In this document: piece by piece, positions 5,868-9,473 of the stretch
Numbering within the stretch: the first letter of the stretch is position 1
Layout of the letters: every line of letters starts with the position of its first letter
DNA from: CAYMTN01 sp964393335
GTDB lineage: Bacteria > Chloroflexota > Anaerolineae > Aggregatilineales > Aggregatilineaceae
Reading direction: 5' to 3'
Assembly (NCBI GenBank): GCA_964393335.1
Contig: CAYMTN010000210.1
Coordinates: forward strand, 1-9,473
Length of the DNA stretch: 9,473 nt
Made by a program: the position numbers and the translations under genes
The notes under the pieces: model-generated
Told to the model about the DNA's origin: nothing
Database searches by the model: none
Seen by the model: only the letters and a program-made list of their open reading frames with translations

Positions 5868-8291
5868 TTATTCTTCTTCGGCCAATGCCAGGTGGACCGT
5901 ACCCGGCAGCGCGCCGCCGATCAGGATCAGCCCGGCGTCGTCGGCGGTGAGTATCGTGTCGCTGCGTCCTTCGCCCTCGACGGTGTAATCAGCATCCGGC
6001 ACGAGGCCCGTCACCAGCGTGTAACTCACATTGGGCGCGATCTGGAAACGCGCGTCGGTTACGTCCTGGTCGTCTTCCGGCTTGAGGTCGAACATCACCT
6101 GCACCGATCCCATCACCGCGCCGCGCATGGTATCGCCGATCACCAGCAAGCCCTCGGCGGGCGGCGGATCGCTGGCATCCTGGGCGATAAACGCCGTCAG
6201 GAACCAGTGATCCAGGTTGGGCTGGCCCGGCGTGATCTCCAGCCGGAAGAAGCCGTATGGATCGCGCTCGAAGTTGTTGCCGACCGGCTCGCCCCAGCTC
6301 GTGTTGACGTTTTCCCCGGCCACCTGGTAACCTGGCACCATCGTCACCTGGCTGTTCGGCAGCAGGTTCTGCATGTAGACGGCGCTGTCGCGCACCAACG
6401 AGCCGAAAAACAGCCCGGATGGCGTCGGCTCCGTCTGGAAATGGAAAACGACCATCGGCGTGTAACTGGGGTAGGTCGTCACCACCCGGTCAGACACGAT
6501 CAGCGTGCCGGGCCGCCAATAGACCAGCTCGCGGATCACGGCGCTGACTTTGGCGCGATTCTCCGGCGTGGTGTAAACCGTGCTGTTATACGCCCCGGTG
6601 ATGTCGGCCCGCATGTACGTCACGCCGCCGTTCTCGCCAAACCGTGTGATCGAGCCGGTGTCGTACGAACGCCAGTTTTCGACCAGATAATCGACGTTGA
6701 TCGCGGTACGGCTGGCGGGGTCCATCGAACGCTGCCCGCAGTCGTTGAGCCACACCTCACGGTCGTTGTTGGGGCGGATGTCGTCGAAGTCTTCCGCCAG
6801 ATCGCAGATCAAGATCGTATTGCCCGCGATGGTGCGCACGTAATAATTCGCGTCGTGGTCGGAGGTGCCATCCCCGCTGTACACGCCGCTGCGCACGACC
6901 AGGTCTTCCCCGTTGTGAAAGAGGGTAAAACTGCCCTCATCGTAAAACTGGTGGTAGCTCAGCCGGTCCCCGGCGTTAAAACTGACATACGTCGCCGTTT
7001 CGTCAAGTTGGTTGGCGCTGTTGATCCAGTTGGAGCGCATGAAGACGTGCCCATTGTAGGGCGCGTACCACGTCGTCAGCGGCGGCGGGAAACCCGGCCA
7101 CGAGGGATCGCGCCACAAAAACTCCTCGACCGCCATCCAGCCCGGCATGGAATCCGGCGGCTGGCGCAGGAACCAATCCATCCAACTGGCGTGCTCGCTC
7201 CCGGCGAAGACGGCGCGCAGCAGCAGGTCTTGCGCGCGGCCATATACAAACACGCCGTGATAGCGCTCCGAATCCCCGATGATCGACGGGTAACTGTGCA
7301 TCGGGTCGCCCCAGTCTTCGTTGTAGGTGCGCGATTCGGCGGGCTGGTAGAGGAACATGTCGTAAGCGAGGCGGTCGTACCACCACGTCGTATCGTCAAA
7401 GTAGTTTTCACCGGCTGCCGTCCACCACGCCAGCGCGGTCTGGACCTTCGGCCAGTTGGCGATGAATCCATAGACCGGCCCTTCGGCCCACGCGCCGCCT
7501 TGTTGCAGGTCCAGCGCGGGGATGATCGTACCGGTCAGGATGTCGCGGCTGAACTGCATCAGCGTCGGGGCGAGATCGGCTTCACCCCACAGCGCGAGCG
7601 CCGTCGCGGTGATGGCCCACAACCAGCGCGGCTCGTAGTTGCCAAACGCGCTGAGCTGTCCATCGACCCAGATGATCCCGTCTTCGTCGGCAGTCGGATC
7701 GCGCAGCCGTTTGGACGCGCGTAACAGCGTTTCACGCAGGGCGGCGCGGTCCTCGGCAGTCAGCGCGTCGTACAGCCAGTCATACCCGACCGCCAGCGCG
7801 GCGACGTTTTCCATAAACGGGCCATCTAACCCGCCGCTGCCGTCCATGACCGGGTCCGATTCGACGGCGTTGACCAGCCCGACCATGACCGATTTCGCGC
7901 GGCGGACGTAGTCATTCTCGCCGGTGACCAGCCACGCCAGCGCCAGCGAGCGTAAGGCCGTGCCGGGCGACCAGTCGGCGTCTTCGTCCGGCCCGCCGGA
8001 GCTGACATACTCGTAAAACACGGTCCAGGGCGCGCCTTCCCGCGCGGCGCGTGGTTTGAGCGTCTGGTCGATGTACGCCTGCGTGATCAGCAGGCGCGGG
8101 TGCTCGCCAAACGCCGCAACCGGCAGCGCGATGGTGTCATCCTGGCGGGCAGGCTGTGCGTGGGCGGGGGCCGGTGGGCCGCTGATCAGCGGGGCCAGCG
8201 CCCCGGCGATCAGGCAAACGACGCCGATCCAGGTGATGACCGGGCAGCGGGCGCGGCGGGCGCGGCGTGTGCGATCGGGTTGTGTCATCAT
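5868..8291 (-). CDS. Secreted heparinase II/III-like polysaccharide lyase
   Basis: The 807-residue product resembles heparinase II/III and alginate-lyase-type enzymes, which cleave uronic-acid polysaccharides by beta-elimination. A basic N-terminus, a hydrophobic stretch (about 18-38) and AHA/Q give a signal peptide cut near residue 45, so the enzyme is exported. HPRLLIT (64-70) opens the catalytic part, followed by an alpha/alpha toroid (to about 390) with NYEPRWLWAI and GGAWAEGPVYGF. A beta-sandwich domain begins near 405 (YNGHVFMRSNW), with the family signature GDRLSYHQFYDEGSF, then VVRSGVYSG, H479 and NYYVRTIAGNTILI. Three starts are close together: GTG 8297, ATG 8291 and ATG 8288. ATG 8291 fits best, with GAGG five bases before it, and lies 10 bp after the FHA stop. 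No sugar-uptake or other lyase gene is nearby, so the substrate is open; the polymer could be foreign or the cell's own matrix. Confidence 0.87.
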   Translation of the reverse strand: MMTQPDRTRRARRARCPVITWIGVVCLIAGALAPLISGPPAPAHAQPARQDDTIALPVAAFGEHPRLLITQAYIDQTLKPRAAREGAPWTVFYEYVSSGGPDEDADWSPGTALRSLALAWLVTGENDYVRRAKSVMVGLVNAVESDPVMDGSGGLDGPFMENVAALAVGYDWLYDALTAEDRAALRETLLRASKRLRDPTADEDGIIWVDGQLSAFGNYEPRWLWAITATALALWGEADLAPTLMQFSRDILTGTIIPALDLQQGGAWAEGPVYGFIANWPKVQTALAWWTAAGENYFDDTTWWYDRLAYDMFLYQPAESRTYNEDWGDPMHSYPSIIGDSERYHGVFVYGRAQDLLLRAVFAGSEHASWMDWFLRQPPDSMPGWMAVEEFLWRDPSWPGFPPPLTTWYAPYNGHVFMRSNWINSANQLDETATYVSFNAGDRLSYHQFYDEGSFTLFHNGEDLVVRSGVYSGDGTSDHDANYYVRTIAGNTILICDLAEDFDDIRPNNDREVWLNDCGQRSMDPASRTAINVDYLVENWRSYDTGSITRFGENGGVTYMRADITGAYNSTVYTTPENRAKVSAVIRELVYWRPGTLIVSDRVVTTYPSYTPMVVFHFQTEPTPSGLFFGSLVRDSAVYMQNLLPNSQVTMVPGYQVAGENVNTSWGEPVGNNFERDPYGFFRLEITPGQPNLDHWFLTAFIAQDASDPPPAEGLLVIGDTMRGAVMGSVQVMFDLKPEDDQDVTDARFQIAPNVSYTLVTGLVPDADYTVEGEGRSDTILTADDAGLILIGGALPGTVHLALAEEE

Positions 8292-8301
8292 GGACACCTC
8301 A

Positions 8302-8658
8302 TCAGAATGGCAGGTCGTCGTCGGACGACTCGAACGACGTGACCGGCTCGACGCGCAACCACGTGCGCCCGACGCGGAACAACTGCCCCGGCTCGACTTC
8401 GCTGCGACCCTCGATCTTTTCGTCTCCGATGAAGGTGCCGTTGGTGCTGCGCGCGTCTTCCAGCCAGAAGCGCTGCCCGTCGAAGCTCAAAACCGCGTGC
8501 TCGCGCGAAACCTGGCTGTCGTAGCTCAGGCACACGTCGCAGCCTTCGCGCCGCCCGATGCTGAGATCGGTTGGCCCCTCCGACTCAAGCAACGTTTCAA
8601 ACGTCAGCATGTCGCCGTCTTTCGGCCCGCTCATCAACGAAATGATGATTTGATCCAC
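8302..8658 (-). CDS. FHA domain protein with SSB-like C-terminal tip
   Basis: FHA domains bind phosphothreonine peptides and serve as adaptors in Ser/Thr kinase signalling. This 118-residue protein is essentially one FHA domain: IGRREGCDVCL (34-44), VSREHAVL (50-57), FWLEDARSTNGTFI (64-77), then a strand pair to about residue 105. The phosphopeptide-binding residues R36, S51, R52 and N73 are all present. There is no other domain, signal peptide or membrane segment. The last residues, SFESSDDDLPF, match the acidic tip of single-stranded-DNA-binding proteins (DDDLPF in Bacillus SsbA, DDDIPF in E. coli SSB). The start is GTG 8658, supported by AAGGAG eight bases upstream; a TAAAAT at 8691-8696 may be its -10. 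It is followed after 10 bp by the lyase gene, so the two are probably cotranscribed. No kinase or phosphatase is in the window. Confidence 0.95.
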   Translation of the reverse strand: MDQIIISLMSGPKDGDMLTFETLLESEGPTDLSIGRREGCDVCLSYDSQVSREHAVLSFDGQRFWLEDARSTNGTFIGDEKIEGRSEVEPGQLFRVGRTWLRVEPVTSFESSDDDLPF

Positions 8659-8738
8659 CGTGCCCGCTCCTTGATTATGCCCATTCCCCCATTTTACCCG
8701 GTTGTGACCTTTTCTGTGCCCTTGGCGTGATGTTCTTT

Positions 8739-9473
8739 CTACGCCTCGTCCTCGCCGCCGTCGAGGTGTTTACGCGCCTCGGTGCGTTTCTCACGCGAGG
8801 GAGTGTGCGAGGCGTCGAGTTCCAGCGCGCGGTTGAAGGCGCTGACGGCTTCCTCCCAGCGCCCCAACTGCATCAAGGTTTCGCCGCGGTTGTGCCAGAA
8901 CCACACGTCGCGCGGCGCGACCTCGGTCGCCTTGATGTAGGCGGCGAGCGCGTCTTCGTAGCGCCCCAGCGCGGCGAAGGCCAGCCCGCGCCCGTTCCAC
9001 GCCCAGCCGTAACGCGGCGAAATATTGAGCGCCTGCTGGTACGCGTCGAGCGCGTCTGCGTGCCGGTCCAGGCGGCGCAGGATTTGCCCCTTACGCGCCC
9101 AGGCGGAATCGTTGGTCGGGTCGATCTTCAGCGCCGCGTCGATGGCGTCCAGCGCGTCGGCGCGGCGGCCCAGGGCCAGCAGCGGCTCGATCTGGTTGAT
9201 CCAGTACCAGATGCTCGACGGGTCTTCTTCGGTGGCGCGTTCGTAGCTCAACAGCGCTTCTTCGCGGCGATCCATCGCTTCGAGCGCCAGCCCGCGCCCG
9301 TTCCAGGCCCACGCGTAATGCGGTTCGATCTTCAGCGCCTGGTCGTAGGCGGCGACGCTCTCCTTATAACGCCCCAGGCGGCGCAGCGCCTGCCCGCGCT
9401 TGGCCCAACTTTCAGCGTGATCGCGGTTGAGGCGCAGCGCGCGTTCGAGCGGCATCAGCGCCTCGTCGTAGCG
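8739..9473 (-). CDS. TPR repeat protein, N-terminus outside the window
   Basis: The frame is open to the right edge, so the start is not seen. The visible 244 residues consist of consecutive 34-residue tetratricopeptide repeats, each with the W/G/Y-A-P pattern (for example AESWAKRGQALRRLGRYKES, then VAAYDQALKIEPHY). Six full units and the end of a seventh are seen. Such repeats form a right-handed superhelix that binds peptides of partner proteins. The tail, SREKRTEARKHLDGGEDEA, is charged and not a repeat. Units resemble each other most strongly every third repeat: AWAWNGRGLA recurs as GWAWNGRGLA and IWYWINQIE matches VWFWHNRGE. No enzymatic domain is visible, but one could lie in the missing N-terminal part. 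It ends 80 bp before the FHA gene on the same strand, with no obvious terminator between, so readthrough is possible. Confidence 0.94.
   Translation of the reverse strand, partial: RYDEALMPLERALRLNRDHAESWAKRGQALRRLGRYKESVAAYDQALKIEPHYAWAWNGRGLALEAMDRREEALLSYERATEEDPSSIWYWINQIEPLLALGRRADALDAIDAALKIDPTNDSAWARKGQILRRLDRHADALDAYQQALNISPRYGWAWNGRGLAFAALGRYEDALAAYIKATEVAPRDVWFWHNRGETLMQLGRWEEAVSAFNRALELDASHTPSREKRTEARKHLDGGEDEA
8761..9413 (-). repeat. 306-bp (three-TPR) internal duplication
   Basis: The word CCAGCCCGCGCCCGTTCCA occurs at 8981 and at 9287, exactly 306 bases apart, equal to 102 codons or three TPR units. Flanking sequence agrees in phase (the GTAACGCGG and GTAATGCGG contexts), showing that a block of three TPRs was copied in tandem. 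Outer limits are approximate. Confidence 0.7.

Noticed and set aside
5178..7724. 848-codon open frame on the plus strand
   Set aside because: It lies antisense to the lyase and the start of the HerA-like gene, crosses the intergenic repeat and the promoter, and translates to a low-complexity His/Arg/Val-rich protein with no family pattern. GC-rich codon bias keeps the antisense frame free of stops.
1..9473. CRISPR array, tRNA, insertion sequence or integrase
   Set aside because: No regularly spaced identical repeats with spacers, no cloverleaf-like sequence noticed, and no transposase or recombinase among the translated frames.

Overview
The window is GC-rich and densely coded. Nine of its ten genes lie on the minus strand, and one truncated gene at the left edge runs on the plus strand. 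Gene style (GTG starts beside ATG, TPR and FHA modules, a secreted lyase with an Ala-X-Ala signal peptide, an ABC exporter with its own small PLDc_N membrane protein, environmental-type intergenic repeats) suggests a free-living member of the Chloroflexota, perhaps Anaerolineae. That placement is inferred from style, not from a marker gene.

Layout from left to right. (1) 1-644 (+): the C-terminal part of a LytR-CpsA-Psr (LCP) cell-wall ligase, convergent with what follows. (2) 714-2649 (-): a three-gene operon with overlapping stop and start codons, PLDc_N membrane protein > ABC ATPase > ABC-2 permease, with the same order as Bacillus yxlE-yxlF-yxlG. Upstream of it is an exact 11-bp direct-repeat array (TGAC four times), which looks like an OmpR/PhoB-family activator site. 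(3) 2768-2972: a clear minus-strand terminator and a run of four strong hairpins that looks like a dispersed repeat element. (4) 2973-3611 (-): an acidic protein built from six copies of a 27-residue unit that I do not recognise. (5) 3717-5684 (-): a HerA-type hexameric ATPase followed by a two-helix membrane protein. The promoter has a perfect TATAAT, and a GAAC-N4-GTTC palindrome of LexA/SOS type sits at the expected transcription start. (6) 5781-5861: an imperfect inverted repeat of the CACAGAG type. (7) 5868-8658 (-): a small FHA protein 10 bp upstream of a secreted heparinase II/III-like lyase. The FHA protein ends in DDDLPF, the same C-terminal tip found on single-stranded-DNA-binding proteins. 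(8) 8739-9473 (-): a TPR protein running off the right edge, with a 306-bp internal duplication.

No single pathway links all the genes. The most interesting thread is DNA metabolism: a HerA-like translocase with a candidate SOS operator and, 2.6 kb away, an FHA protein with an SSB-like tail. A second thread is the cell envelope: the LCP protein, the ABC exporter and the secreted lyase. No tRNA, rRNA, CRISPR array, transposase or integrase was seen.
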